Source of the DNA: an uncultured Clostridia bacterium
GTDB lineage: Bacteria; Bacillota; Clostridia; Christensenellales; CAG-314
DNA: 64,000 nt
Reading direction: 5' to 3'
NCBI GenBank assembly: GCA_934230325.1
Contig: CAKQEP010000003.1
Span: 71,219-135,218, forward strand
Shown here: piece by piece, positions 24,528-34,675 of the stretch
How positions within the stretch are numbered: the first letter of the stretch is position 1
How the letters are laid out: every line of letters starts with the position of its first letter
The notes under the pieces: model-generated
Database searches by the model: none
Told to the model about the DNA's origin: nothing
The model's input: only the letters and a program-made list of their open reading frames with translations
Position numbers and translations under genes: made by a program

Positions 24528-27500
24528 TTAGTCGCTCTCTTTGGATTGCAAAACTTCTTTTACGCCGCAGTTGCGGTACTGAGGCAATCCCGTACCCGCA
24601 GATATAAGTTTGCCGATAATGACGTTTTCCTTAAGTCCGCTTAACGGGTCTATCTTGTTTTTGATAGCCGCGTCGGTCAAAACTCTGCTTGTTTCTTGGA
24701 ATGACGCCGCAGACAAAAAGCTGTCCGTTGCGAGCGACGCTTTGGTAATACCCAAAAGCACTCTCTTGCCCGCTGCGGGACGACCTTCGTTTTCCAAAGT
24801 GGCGGTGTTTTCGTCGTCAAAACGGAAAATATCCACGATGTCGCCCGGCAACAACTCGGTATCGCCGCTGTCCTCAACCTTGACCTTACGCATCATCTGT
24901 CTTACGATTATTTCTACGTGTTTGTCGTTTATTTCGACGCCTTGCAGGCGGTAAACTGACTGAACTTCCTTGACGAGATAGTCCTGAACGTCCTTTATGC
25001 CCTTTATTCTCAACAAATCCTGAGGATAAATGCTGCCTTCCGTCAACCTTTCGCCTATCTTAATCTTGTCGCCTACGTGAACTCTCAAACGGGAAGTATA
25101 GGGTACTTCGTAATCTTTATGTTGTTCCTTACTGCCTTCCTTTGCGGTATCGTCAAATACGGTAATGACTTGCTTGCCTTGTTTTGCTTCGATAGAAATA
25201 ACTTCTCCATTGCTTTCCGACAAAGTCGCTTTGCCTTTGGGTTGACGAGCCTCAAACAATTCTTCTACGCGGGGCAAACCTTGCGTGATGTCTTCGTTGG
25301 TCGCGACGCCGCCCGTGTGGAAGGTACGCATTGTCAACTGCGTGCCCGGTTCGCCTATACTTTGAGCGGCTATTACGCCTACCGCTTCTCCCAAGTCTAC
25401 GGGTTTGCAGGTAGCCATGTTTTTGCCGTAACACTTGCTGCATACGCCTTGTTTGCTCTTGCAGGTAAGCACGCTGCGAACGTGAACTTTATCGATGCCC
25501 GCTTTGACTATTTCTGCCGCCTGATCTTCCGATATCATAGCGTCGTCGGGAACGATAACTTCCCCCGTAGTCGGATTTATTACGTCGCCTATGGTGTATC
25601 TGCCGGCTATTCTGTCTTCCAACTTTTCGATAACTTCGCCTTCCGTACTGCCCAAAAGCGCGGATACCCAAACGCCCGTTTTGTCGCCGCAATCTTCTTC
25701 TCTGACGATAACGTCGTGAGAAACGTCTACAAGACGACGAGTAAGGTAACCCGAGTCGGCGGTTTTTAACGCCGTATCCGCAAGACCTTTACGTCCGCCG
25801 TGCGAAGAAATAAAGTACTCCAATACCGTCAAACCTTCTCTAAAGCACGCTTTGACGGGCAACTCTATGGTTTTGCCCGACGGATCGGTCATAAGACCGC
25901 GCATGCCCGACAACTGTCTTATCTGCGACATGCTTCCGCGAGCGCCGGAGTCCGCCATCATCCAAATGGGGTTGAACTTGTCAAGCGTTTTTTCAAGGTC
26001 GGTGGTGACGTGTTCCGTCGTTTCCTTCCAAACGTTTACTACTTGCTTGTAGCGTTCTTCTTCCGTCAAGATACCTTCGTTAAACATATCGTTTATGCCG
26101 TCTTGACCAAACACTCTTTCGTCCGCCTTTTTAAGCCATTCCTTTTTGCTGTCGGGAATGTGCATATCGAATACGCTGGCGGTAAGTCCGCTTATCGTGC
26201 TGTATTTGTAACCCAACGCTTTGACTTTGTCCAACATTTCCGCCGTCGCCGACGCGCCGTTTACCTTAAAGCACTTTTCTACCATCTTTTTGAGAGTGCC
26301 TTTTTTGACTATCGTGTTAAACTCGAGTTTGAGATAATCTTCCGGCTTTTCTCTCTTGGTAAATCCGAGATTTTGAGGGATAGCCTCGTTGAATATGAGT
26401 CTGCCCACCGTCGTGCGCAACATACCCGTGATTTTTTCTCCGTTGGGAGTAGTCACGGTGCGACGAACGTTTATTATGCTTTCCAACTCTATGTCGCCTG
26501 CGGTATACGCAAGTATCGCTTCGTCTTTAGAAACAAAACTTTTGCCTATGCAATCCGCAAATCCTGCGTCGTACAGTTCTGCGTCGGTGACGGTGTAAAG
26601 GTCGTAATTTTTGCCTGTCGGTTGGTTGTAACCGCCCTTGCCTCTGTTGTATCTGTCAGTGCCGTCTACGAGAGTGTCGCCGCACTTGTCGATTGTGAGG
26701 TAATAGCAACCCATTACCATATCCTGCGTCGGACTGATGACGGGTTTGCCGTCGGACAGTTTGAGAATATTGTTGCTTGCAAGCATGAGATAACGAGCCT
26801 CCGCTTGCGCTTCTACGCTCAAAGGTACGTGTACTGCCATTTGGTCGCCGTCAAAGTCGGCGTTGAAGGCGGTACAAGCCAACGGGTGCAGTTTTATCGC
26901 TCTGCCTTCTATAAGGACGGGTTCAAACGCCTGAATAGAAAGTCTGTGCAAGGTCGGCGCGCGGTTGAGCATGACGGGGTGGTCGGCAATGACTTCTTCC
27001 AACACGTCCCACACCTTCGCGTCGGCGCGTTCTATGCGGCGTTTCGCGCTCTTGATGTTTTGGGACTGGTTGGTTTCTACCAACTTTTTCATGACGAAAG
27101 GCTTAAACAATTCCAAAGCCATTTCCTTAGGCAAACCGCATTGATGCAGTTTGAGTTCCGGACCTACTACGATAACGCTACGTCCCGAATAGTCCACGCG
27201 CTTGCCCAAAAGGTTTTGACGGAAACGTCCCTGTTTGCCCCGCAACATACTTGACAAAGATTTGAGTTCTCTGTTTCCCGCGCCGCTGTGCGGACGCTTT
27301 GCGCGGCTGTTGTCTATTAAACTGTCCACAGCCTCCTGCAACATACGTTTTTCGTTGCGAATAAGTATGTCGGGAGCGTTTATTTCTTTGAGTTTTTTAA
27401 GTCTGTTGTTGCGGTTTATTACCCTGCGATACAAATCGTTGAGGTCGCTGGTGGCGTATCTGCCGCCGTCCAACGGAACCATAGGACGCAACTCGGGCGG

Positions 27501-28205
27501 TATGACGGGGAGAACGTCCAAAACCATCCACTCGGGCTTGTTGCCGCTGCGGCGGAAACTCTCCACTATCTCCAAACGCTTGATTATTCTCACGCGTTTT
27601 TGTCCCGTTGCTTTTTGAAGTTGCTTTTTGAGAGAGGCCGATTCCTCCTCCATATTAACGCACTGCAACAATTCCTTGATGGACTCCGCGCCCATACCTA
27701 CTCTGAATGCGTCTTTGCCGTAAATCGCAACCGCTTCCCTATGCTCGTTGGGCGTCAAAACCTGCTTTTTGAGGAGAGGCGTTTCCTTTGGGTCAAGCAC
27801 TACGAAACTCGCAAAGTTGAGTACCTGCTCCATAAGTTTTGGGGACATATCGAGCAAAAGTCCCATTCTGCTCGGTACTCCTCTAAAATACCATATATGA
27901 CTGACGGGAGCGGCAAGTTCTATATGCCCCATACGCTCGCGTCTTACCTTTGCTTTGGTGACTTCTACGCCGCACTTGTCGCAAATTACGCCCTTGTAAC
28001 GGATACGTTTGTACTTTCCGCAATGGCATTCCCAGTCCTTTGTCGGCCCGAATATTTTTTCGCAAAACAAACCGTCTTTTTCCGGCTTGGTGGTGCGGTA
28101 GTTGATGGTTTCCGGCTTGGTAACTTCGCCGTGCGACCACTCCCTTATTTTTTCCGGAGACGCTATCCCTATTTGAATAGACTCAAAATTATTTAATTCA
28201 AACAT
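24528..28205 (-). CDS. rpoC: RNA polymerase subunit beta-prime
   Basis: A 1,225-aa catalytic subunit. The N-terminal zinc ribbon [20 protein letters not shown], the Mg-binding loop NADFDGDQ, the trigger/bridge region segments ([48 protein letters not shown]) and the second zinc site ([13 protein letters not shown]) are all visible. Length is normal for Clostridia without a large insertion. It follows rpoB by 11 bases. GGAGGGGAAA lies before the ATG. Confidence 0.98.
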   Translation of the reverse strand: MFELNNFESIQIGIASPEKIREWSHGEVTKPETINYRTTKPEKDGLFCEKIFGPTKDWECHCGKYKRIRYKGVICDKCGVEVTKAKVRRERMGHIELAAPVSHIWYFRGVPSRMGLLLDMSPKLMEQVLNFASFVVLDPKETPLLKKQVLTPNEHREAVAIYGKDAFRVGMGAESIKELLQCVNMEEESASLKKQLQKATGQKRVRIIKRLEIVESFRRSGNKPEWMVLDVLPVIPPELRPMVPLDGGRYATSDLNDLYRRVINRNNRLKKLKEINAPDILIRNEKRMLQEAVDSLIDNSRAKRPHSGAGNRELKSLSSMLRGKQGRFRQNLLGKRVDYSGRSVIVVGPELKLHQCGLPKEMALELFKPFVMKKLVETNQSQNIKSAKRRIERADAKVWDVLEEVIADHPVMLNRAPTLHRLSIQAFEPVLIEGRAIKLHPLACTAFNADFDGDQMAVHVPLSVEAQAEARYLMLASNNILKLSDGKPVISPTQDMVMGCYYLTIDKCGDTLVDGTDRYNRGKGGYNQPTGKNYDLYTVTDAELYDAGFADCIGKSFVSKDEAILAYTAGDIELESIINVRRTVTTPNGEKITGMLRTTVGRLIFNEAIPQNLGFTKREKPEDYLKLEFNTIVKKGTLKKMVEKCFKVNGASATAEMLDKVKALGYKYSTISGLTASVFDMHIPDSKKEWLKKADERVFGQDGINDMFNEGILTEEERYKQVVNVWKETTEHVTTDLEKTLDKFNPIWMMADSGARGSMSQIRQLSGMRGLMTDPSGKTIELPVKACFREGLTVLEYFISSHGGRKGLADTALKTADSGYLTRRLVDVSHDVIVREEDCGDKTGVWVSALLGSTEGEVIEKLEDRIAGRYTIGDVINPTTGEVIVPDDAMISEDQAAEIVKAGIDKVHVRSVLTCKSKQGVCSKCYGKNMATCKPVDLGEAVGVIAAQSIGEPGTQLTMRTFHTGGVATNEDITQGLPRVEELFEARQPKGKATLSESNGEVISIEAKQGKQVITVFDDTAKEGSKEQHKDYEVPYTSRLRVHVGDKIKIGERLTEGSIYPQDLLRIKGIKDVQDYLVKEVQSVYRLQGVEINDKHVEIIVRQMMRKVKVEDSGDTELLPGDIVDIFRFDDENTATLENEGRPAAGKRVLLGITKASLATDSFLSAASFQETSRVLTDAAIKNKIDPLSGLKENVIIGKLISAGTGLPQYRNCGVKEVLQSKESD

Positions 28206-28216
28206 TTTTCCCCTCC

Positions 28217-31200
28217 TTAAATATCTTCTTCGTCGTCGGAGTTGTAGTCCTCAAACAAACCGTTAAAGTCGATGTCGGCTTCTTCGTCGGCTTCTTCCTT
28301 TTCGAAATCAAACGCAAAGTCTTCGTCGTCGATTTCTATGTCTTCCTCGCCGTTGAAGTTGAGCAATTGTTCTCTGCGTTGCTCGTTTTCCTTAAGCGTC
28401 GCTTCGATGTAGTCGGTTTCGTCGTCTACGCTGTCTCTGATTTCGATTTCTTCGTGGTCTTCGCTCAAAACCTTTACATCGAGAGCAAGGCTTTGCAACT
28501 CTTTTATCAAAACCTTAAACGCTTCCGGAATACCCGGTCCGCTGATGTTTTCGCCCTTGACGATGGATTCGTAAGTCTTTACGCGGCCTACTACGTCGTC
28601 GGATTTTACCGTAAGAATTTCCTGCAATATGTTGGCTGCGCCGTACGCTTCCAACGCCCACACTTCCATCTCGCCAAAACGTTGTCCGCCAAATTGCGCT
28701 TTGCCGCCCAAAGGCTGCTGCGTAACCAAACTGTACGGTCCCGTGCTACGAGCGTGTATCTTGTCGTCGACAAGGTGGATAAGTTTGAGCATATACATAT
28801 AACCTACCGTTACTCTGTTTTCAAACGGCATACCGGTTCGCCCGTCGTACAAAGTGACTTTGCCGTCAACTTTGCCCGTATCGGGGTTTATCATACAGTT
28901 TTGATTAAACAATTCCTTAATGTCGGTTTCTTCCGCGCCGTCAAATACGGGCGTGGCTACCTTCCAACCGAGCAGTTTTGCGACGAGTCCCAAGTGAACT
29001 TCCAAAACCTGTCCGATGTTCATACGGGAAGGAACGCCCAACGGGTTGAGAACTATCTGCAAAGGCGTGCCGTCTTCCATAAAAGGCATATCTTCTCTCG
29101 GCAAAACGCGGGATACGACGCCTTTGTTTCCGTGACGTCCCGCCATTTTGTCGCCTACGCCCAACTTGCGTTTTTGAGCGATGTATACGCGTACGAGTTT
29201 GTTTACGCCGGGATCGAGTTCGTCCTTGTTTTCCTTAGTAAACACTTTTACGTCCACTACGATGCCGCCTTCGCCGTTGGGTACGCGCAAAGACGTATCG
29301 CGAACTTCTCTCGCTTTTTCCGAGAATATCGCGCGCAACAACCTTTCCTCCGGAGTGAGGTCGGTTTCTCCTTTGGGTGTGACCTTTCCGACCAAAATGT
29401 CACCGGGATGAACTTCTGCGCCGATACGAATAATTCCGTCTTCGTCAAGGTCCTTGAGCGCGTCCTCGCCGACGTTGGGTATATCGCGCGTAAATTCCTC
29501 CGCGCCGAGTTTCGTGTCGCGGGTTTCCGTTTCGTGTTCCTCTATGTGAATGGTGGTAAATACGTCGTCGCGTACTAATTCTTCCGAAATAAGTATAGCG
29601 TCTTCGTAATTGTAGCCTTCCCACGTCATAAAGCCTATGAGAATGTTTCTGCCAAGACTCAACTCGCCTTCGTTTGTGCTCGGACCGTCGGCAAGAATAG
29701 TCGCTTCTCTTTCTTCCGTTTCCTTATATACGGGCTGTCCGACCTTGACGATAGGACGCTGATTTATGCAAGTGCCTTGATTGCTCCTTACAAACTTTTT
29801 GAGCGGATATTTGTGAACAAAGCCTACTTCGTCGGTGACCTCTATTTTGTCCGCGTCAACGTAGGAAACAACGCCGTCTTCCTTTGCAAGTATCATTACG
29901 CCGCTGTCGTAAGCAATACGACCTTCGATACCCGTCGCAACGATGGGACTCTCCGGTTTAAGCAAAGGTACTGCCTGACGTTGCATGTTAGAACCCATCA
30001 ACGCGCGGTTTGTGTCGTCGTTCTCCAAAAACGGAATAAGACTCGTTGCGATGGATACCAACTGTTTGGGGCTGACGTCCATATAATCTACTCTTTCCGC
30101 AGGATATTCCTTTATGTCCGCTTTGTAGCGGCAAGTGATACGTTCCTTAACAAATCTGTTGTTTTGGTCGAGCGGCTCGTTTGCTTGCGCTACGATGTTG
30201 CCGTCTTCTTCGTCTGCGGTGAGATACTCCACAACGTTGCTGACGACGCCCGTTTCCTTGTCCACTTTGCGGTAAGGACTCTCGATAAAACCGTACTCGT
30301 TGATGCGAGCGTAACTCGCCAAAGAAGTGATAAGACCGATGTTTTGTCCTTCCGGCGTTTCTATCGGGCACATTCTGCCGTAATGGCTGTAGTGTACGTC
30401 GCGAACGTCAAACGTGGCGCGTTCTCTGTTGAGTCCGCCGGGACCTAACGCCGACAACTTGCGCTTGTGCGTCAACTCCGCTATGGGGTTTGTTTGGTCC
30501 ATAAACTGCGACAACTGACTGCTGCCGAAAAACTCTTTGATAGAAGAAGTGACGGGACGAACGTTGATGAGCGTTTGCGGAGTAGCCTTGTCAACTTCCT
30601 GAATTGCCATTCTTTCCCTAATGACTCTTTCCAAACGAGCAATACCGATGCGGAACTGATTTTGCAACAATTCTCCCACGCTGCGAACGCGTCTGTTGCC
30701 CAAATGGTCGATGTTGTCCACAACGCCGACGCCGTGTTTGAGTCCGAGATTGTAACTGACCGTCGCTACGATGTCCTCCGTCGTTATGTGGCGGGGAATA
30801 AGAACTTCTCTTGCCTTTTCTATCTCGGCAACCGTTTCCTCTACGGGGAGATTGCTGCTGAGAATATCGTTTAATACGCCGAGATTGACCGATTCGTTTA
30901 TTCCCTTGTCTTCCCAGTCGATAGCGGCATATTGTTTGTCAAAAAGATTGAGGTAGTAACCTATATCGACGGTGTTGTTGCCCATTACCTTGACTTCCGT
31001 CGCGTTATCGCGAACGTCGTAAACGTAAACGACGTTTATGCCGCTGTGCTGTATGGCGTAGGCTTGTTCCTTTGTGAGAACGTCGCCTTTTTTGCCTAAT
31101 ACTATCGTTTTTGGACCTTCCGTCGTGTTGAGCGTAATCTCAACGTCGCGCGACAACGTGTATCTCACCCAGTTGGTGGACGCGTCGCGATAAGGAGATA

Positions 31201-32056
31201 TTCTGTTTGCAAGACTGAGTTTTTTGTTGAATTTGTAACGCCCCACGCGCGCAAGGTCGTAACGCTTGCTGTCAAACAACAAATCCTTGACTTGCTTGTC
31301 AATGGAGTCGTCGGTGGGAATTTCTCCGGGACGAAGACGCTTGTACAACTCCAACTTTCCCCTGCGCTCGTCCTTGCTCTCGTCTTTGTCGCAAGTGTTG
31401 GATATGGTCACGTCGTTAAAAAACAAATCTTTTATTTGGTCGTCGGTGGATATGCCGATAGCGCGCAAAAGTACCGTTGCCGGCAGTTTGCGGTTGCGGT
31501 CTACGTGCACGTATAATATATCGTTGTTTGCATCGTGAACAAACTCCAACCACGCGCCGCGATTAGGTATGACGGTAGTATCGTACTTTGTCTTTCCGCT
31601 CTTGTCCATTTCGCTCGCGGCGTACACGCCGGGACTACGTACAAGTTGGCTTACGACGACGCGCTCCGCGCCGTTTATGATAAAACTGCCGTTTTCCGTC
31701 ATCAAGGGGAAGTCGCCCATATAAATTTCCGTTTCGGTAATTTCTCCCGTGTCGCGCCTCGTCAAACCAACCCTGAGTTTGAGCGGAGCGGAATACGTCG
31801 CGTCGCGCAAACGACACTCGTTTTCGGAATATTTGCTGGTCGTGTCGATAGTGTAATCGAGAAACTGCAATTCAAACCTGTTGGAGTAATCGATAATGGG
31901 AGAAAAGTCGTTGAATACTTCTTTAATGCCCTTCTTGACAAAATTGTCATAACTTCTCTTTTGTACCTCTATAAGGTTGGGAAGCCCGACAACTTCGCTG
32001 ATTTTGGAAAAAGTCTTTCTTTCCGTATTGCCGAATTTTTGAGTACGAATTTGCAT
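28217..32056 (-). CDS. rpoB: RNA polymerase subunit beta
   Basis: A 1,279-aa subunit. The rifampicin-pocket cluster reads [15 protein letters not shown] and [13 protein letters not shown], the usual sensitive-type sequence. Other landmarks are [33 protein letters not shown] and [19 protein letters not shown]. The C-terminus carries a long acidic tail ([20 protein letters not shown]...). The ATG at 32056 follows GAGGTAGG; the 29-codon extension upstream is not conserved. rplJ/rplL, normally upstream, are absent; the gene starts its own transcript. Confidence 0.98.
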   Translation of the reverse strand: MQIRTQKFGNTERKTFSKISEVVGLPNLIEVQKRSYDNFVKKGIKEVFNDFSPIIDYSNRFELQFLDYTIDTTSKYSENECRLRDATYSAPLKLRVGLTRRDTGEITETEIYMGDFPLMTENGSFIINGAERVVVSQLVRSPGVYAASEMDKSGKTKYDTTVIPNRGAWLEFVHDANNDILYVHVDRNRKLPATVLLRAIGISTDDQIKDLFFNDVTISNTCDKDESKDERRGKLELYKRLRPGEIPTDDSIDKQVKDLLFDSKRYDLARVGRYKFNKKLSLANRISPYRDASTNWVRYTLSRDVEITLNTTEGPKTIVLGKKGDVLTKEQAYAIQHSGINVVYVYDVRDNATEVKVMGNNTVDIGYYLNLFDKQYAAIDWEDKGINESVNLGVLNDILSSNLPVEETVAEIEKAREVLIPRHITTEDIVATVSYNLGLKHGVGVVDNIDHLGNRRVRSVGELLQNQFRIGIARLERVIRERMAIQEVDKATPQTLINVRPVTSSIKEFFGSSQLSQFMDQTNPIAELTHKRKLSALGPGGLNRERATFDVRDVHYSHYGRMCPIETPEGQNIGLITSLASYARINEYGFIESPYRKVDKETGVVSNVVEYLTADEEDGNIVAQANEPLDQNNRFVKERITCRYKADIKEYPAERVDYMDVSPKQLVSIATSLIPFLENDDTNRALMGSNMQRQAVPLLKPESPIVATGIEGRIAYDSGVMILAKEDGVVSYVDADKIEVTDEVGFVHKYPLKKFVRSNQGTCINQRPIVKVGQPVYKETEEREATILADGPSTNEGELSLGRNILIGFMTWEGYNYEDAILISEELVRDDVFTTIHIEEHETETRDTKLGAEEFTRDIPNVGEDALKDLDEDGIIRIGAEVHPGDILVGKVTPKGETDLTPEERLLRAIFSEKAREVRDTSLRVPNGEGGIVVDVKVFTKENKDELDPGVNKLVRVYIAQKRKLGVGDKMAGRHGNKGVVSRVLPREDMPFMEDGTPLQIVLNPLGVPSRMNIGQVLEVHLGLVAKLLGWKVATPVFDGAEETDIKELFNQNCMINPDTGKVDGKVTLYDGRTGMPFENRVTVGYMYMLKLIHLVDDKIHARSTGPYSLVTQQPLGGKAQFGGQRFGEMEVWALEAYGAANILQEILTVKSDDVVGRVKTYESIVKGENISGPGIPEAFKVLIKELQSLALDVKVLSEDHEEIEIRDSVDDETDYIEATLKENEQRREQLLNFNGEEDIEIDDEDFAFDFEKEEADEEADIDFNGLFEDYNSDDEEDI

Positions 32057-32160
32057 TATCCTACCTCGAAAAAAAATATTTTTAAAATTTGCGATTTTGT
32101 CTTGATTTTTTGTCGATTTTTGTTTATAATCTAATCGATACAAATGACAAGAAGGCTTGA

Positions 32161-32245
32161 TTTTGCGCCTTGCTTTTAAACAGGGCGCAAAATAAGCGAT
32201 ATTTTTGCATTAGATTATTTTAATACCACCATTGTCAATAGTCAA
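32161..32245 (-). promoter_or_regulatory. rpoB promoter and leader hairpin
   Basis: Minus-strand TTGACT (32240-32245), 17-base spacer, TAAAAT (32217-32222) places the start about 155 bases before the rpoB ATG. The leader then forms a perfect 9-bp stem, TTTTGCGCC (32161-32169) with GGCGCAAAA (32184-32192), with no following T-run, so it could be an RNA regulatory hairpin rather than a simple terminator. The rest of the 349-base gap to rqcP is AT-rich and otherwise featureless. Confidence 0.6.
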
Positions 32246-32369
32246 CTGATTGACAAGGGCAAAATGCAAAAAAAAAATTTAATTTATTTTTTCATTTTTA
32301 GGCGCTCTGGCGAGCGCTTTTTTTTGCGCGGCAATAACAATTAGGATTTTATTCAATTTTACTTTTGTG

Positions 32370-32398
32370 TTGCTTTTTTTAAAATACTGTTATATAAT
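32370..32398 (+). promoter_or_regulatory. rqcP promoter, leaderless geometry
   Basis: TTGCTT (32370-32375), 17-base spacer, TATAAT (32393-32398). The rqcP ATG begins eight bases after the -10, where transcription should initiate, and there is no ribosome binding site. Confidence 0.6.
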
Positions 32399-32405
32399 GT
32401 TTTAT

Positions 32406-32663
32406 ATGAGATTAGACAAATTTTTAAAAGTATCGCGTATTCTCAAAAGACGAGCCGTCGCAAACGAAGCCTGTCGCGGCGGCAAAGTAGACGTAAACGG
32501 AAGGTCTGCAAAGCCGAGTTTCAACCTTAAAGTCGGCGACGTCGTGACCATCGGGTTTGCGGGGGGCGATCTCACCTTTGAAGTGCTTGACCTTAAAGAA
32601 ACGGTAAAAAAGGAGCAAGCTGCGTCTATGTACCGAATAATTTCTCAAAACGACAATGGCTGA
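32406..32663 (+). CDS. rqcP: RqcP, S4-domain ribosome quality-control factor
   Basis: An 85-aa protein that is almost entirely an S4 RNA-binding domain (MRLDKFLKVSRILKRRAVAN ... GKVDVNGRSAKPSFNLKVGD) with the C-terminal KKEQAASMY signature of B. subtilis RqcP (YabO). In the family it works with RqcH to add C-terminal alanine tails to stalled nascent chains on the 50S subunit. The start at ATG 32406 matches the family N-terminus; another ATG nine bases upstream is possible. The 3' end overlaps ispDF by eight bases. Confidence 0.9.
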   Translation: MRLDKFLKVSRILKRRAVANEACRGGKVDVNGRSAKPSFNLKVGDVVTIGFAGGDLTFEVLDLKETVKKEQAASMYRIISQNDNG

Positions 32664-33777
32664 CAACGACAAAAACTATATTAACGACAAGGACTATATT
32701 ATTATAGTTGCGGCGGGCGGCGCGACGAGGTTTGGCAAGGACAAACTGTTTGCGGACTTAAACGGTCGACCGCTTATTTTTAATACGGTAAAAACGGCAC
32801 AAAGCGTTTGCGACAACGTGATTTTGGTAACAAACGCCGACAACCGCCAAAAAATACGCCGACTGTTTGGCGATACGGTGATTTACGCCGACGGCGGCGA
32901 AACGCGGGCGCAATCGGTATCAAACGGACTTGCTTTACTTCCCGACGACGCTCGACTCGTAGCGATACACGACGGAGCGCGCCCTTACGCCTCTCCCTCG
33001 CTATACAAAAAAACCTTTGAGCAGGCGGCAAAAAAAGGCAGCGCAGTGCCTACCGTTGCGCTTACCGACACGGCTTACTCCGTGACCGACGAGAACACTG
33101 TTCCTCTAAACCGCGACGAGTGCCGTTTGGCGCAGACTCCGCAAGTTTTTGACGCAAAAAAACTCAAAGCCGCTTACGCCGCAAGCAAAATCGCGACTAC
33201 CGACGACGGGCAGATATGGCTTTCTTTTTACGGCTCCGTCAACCTTACGGAAGGCGAACGCGGCAACGTAAAAATCACTTACCCGTCCGACCTAAAAAAG
33301 CAAAAAACGGGCGTGGGATTTGACGTTCACCGCTTGACGGAAGGGAGAAAACTGACGCTTTGCGGCGTACAAGTGCCTTTTGACAAAGGACTTGACGGAC
33401 ACAGCGACGCCGACGTCGGAGTTCACGCTTTAATCGACGCCGTACTCTGCGCGACGGGAATGGGCGACATAGGCAAACTTTTTCCCGATACAGACGACCG
33501 TTACAAAGATATCGACAGTTGCGTTTTGCTTAAAACCGTCGTAGAACTTGCAAGGCAAAAAGGATATTCTCTCGTCAACGCGGGGATAGAAATAGTTGCG
33601 CAATCCCCCAAACTATCGCCTTTTGTCGCGCAAATGCGCAAAAAAATCAGCGACGTCACGGGAATACATTACGACGACGTAAACGTTGCCGCCACCACGA
33701 CAGAAAACTTGGGCGTGACGGCAGAAGGCAAGGGCATAGCCGCTTTCGCAACCGTTTTGGTCACAAAAACGGAGTAA
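32656..33777 (+). CDS. ispDF: bifunctional IspD/IspF isoprenoid enzyme
   Basis: A 373-aa fusion. Residues 1-215 are IspD, CTP:methylerythritol-4-phosphate cytidylyltransferase (AAGGATRFGKDKLF nucleotide loop, VAIHDGARP, TPQVFD). Residues 217-373 are IspF, MEcPP synthase (GVGFDVHRL with the metal Asp/His, LDGHSDADVGVHALIDAVL, DIGKLFPDTD, NVAATTTENLG). These two enzymes flank IspE in the MEP pathway, and an IspD-IspF fusion may channel the complex. IspE is encoded separately at 5366. The ATG overlaps the rqcP stop region, so translation is probably coupled. Confidence 0.95.
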   Translation: MADNDKNYINDKDYIIIVAAGGATRFGKDKLFADLNGRPLIFNTVKTAQSVCDNVILVTNADNRQKIRRLFGDTVIYADGGETRAQSVSNGLALLPDDARLVAIHDGARPYASPSLYKKTFEQAAKKGSAVPTVALTDTAYSVTDENTVPLNRDECRLAQTPQVFDAKKLKAAYAASKIATTDDGQIWLSFYGSVNLTEGERGNVKITYPSDLKKQKTGVGFDVHRLTEGRKLTLCGVQVPFDKGLDGHSDADVGVHALIDAVLCATGMGDIGKLFPDTDDRYKDIDSCVLLKTVVELARQKGYSLVNAGIEIVAQSPKLSPFVAQMRKKISDVTGIHYDDVNVAATTTENLGVTAEGKGIAAFATVLVTKTE

Positions 33778-33847
33778 CGGTATACAAAAAAACGGACAAA
33801 ACGGAGTTTTTCTCCGCAAAAATACATTTTTTAAAGAGGACAAAAAA

Positions 33848-34675
33848 ATGAGTGATTTATTTGGCAATGCGGGACAATACCTAAAACAATACGGACTTCG
33901 TATCGCTTTTGTGGCTTGCGTCATCGTACTCGGTATTCTCCTAACGTGGCTGCTTACGTGGATACTAAAAAAGATATTGCACAAAACAAAAATAGACGAC
34001 GCCGCAATATCCTTTATCACCGCGCTGTTTAAAATAGTTATGGCGATAATCATTACCCTTATTTGTGCGAGCATACTGGACTTGTCCACTTCTTCGCTTA
34101 TCGTGAGCCTATCCACCGTCGCGCTGGCTATCGTCGTCGCGCTAAAAGATTCCTTTGCAAACCTTGCAAACGGCGTGATTATTATCGGCAACAAACTGTT
34201 TAAACGGGGCGACTACGTATCCATAAACGGCATAGAAGGTAAAGTTCAGAGCATAAAACTGCTTACCGTCGAGTTGGTGTCGTTTGACAATACCAAAATA
34301 GTCTTGCCCAACTCCGCCGTATTGACGGGCAACGTTCTCAACTACTCCGCTTACCCTTTGCGCCGCGTTGACGTAAAGTGCAGAGTGCCTTACGACGCGG
34401 ATATGGACAAGGTGGAAAAAATTTTGAACTACCTTTGCAGTTCCGAGCCGCTTATTCTCAAATCGATAGAACCGGCAATATTTATGGACTCTCACGGCGC
34501 GGACTCCGCCATCTACATAATAAGAGCGTGGACTAATACGACCGATTACTTTACCGTCAAAAACGCTTTTCCGCGTCGCATCTACGAGGCTTTTAAAGCC
34601 GACGGAATACGAATACCCTACTCTCAAATCGACGTTCATATCAAAAACGACAGCGAGGTGAAAGGCAATGAATAA
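33848..34675 (+). CDS. mscS: small-conductance mechanosensitive channel (MscS family)
   Basis: A 275-aa channel with three N-terminal membrane helices (about 18-38, 55-82 and 84-110). The third carries the pore-like pattern STVALAIVVALKDSFANLANG, followed by the beta domain (FKRGDYVSINGIEGKVQSIKLLTVELVSFDNTKIVLPNSAVL in two parts) and the C-terminal alpha/beta cytoplasmic vestibule. It releases solutes on hypo-osmotic shock in the family. AAAGAGGA precedes the ATG. Its last eight bases overlap the start of a large exported membrane protein, suggesting stoichiometric coupling. Confidence 0.93.
   Translation: MSDLFGNAGQYLKQYGLRIAFVACVIVLGILLTWLLTWILKKILHKTKIDDAAISFITALFKIVMAIIITLICASILDLSTSSLIVSLSTVALAIVVALKDSFANLANGVIIIGNKLFKRGDYVSINGIEGKVQSIKLLTVELVSFDNTKIVLPNSAVLTGNVLNYSAYPLRRVDVKCRVPYDADMDKVEKILNYLCSSEPLILKSIEPAIFMDSHGADSAIYIIRAWTNTTDYFTVKNAFPRRIYEAFKADGIRIPYSQIDVHIKNDSEVKGNE

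Noticed and set aside
20100..28200. Resistance-type changes in rpsL, rpoB, fusA or tuf
   Set aside because: The visible drug-contact segments (PKKPNS in S12, the rifampicin cluster in RpoB) read as ordinary sensitive-type sequences.
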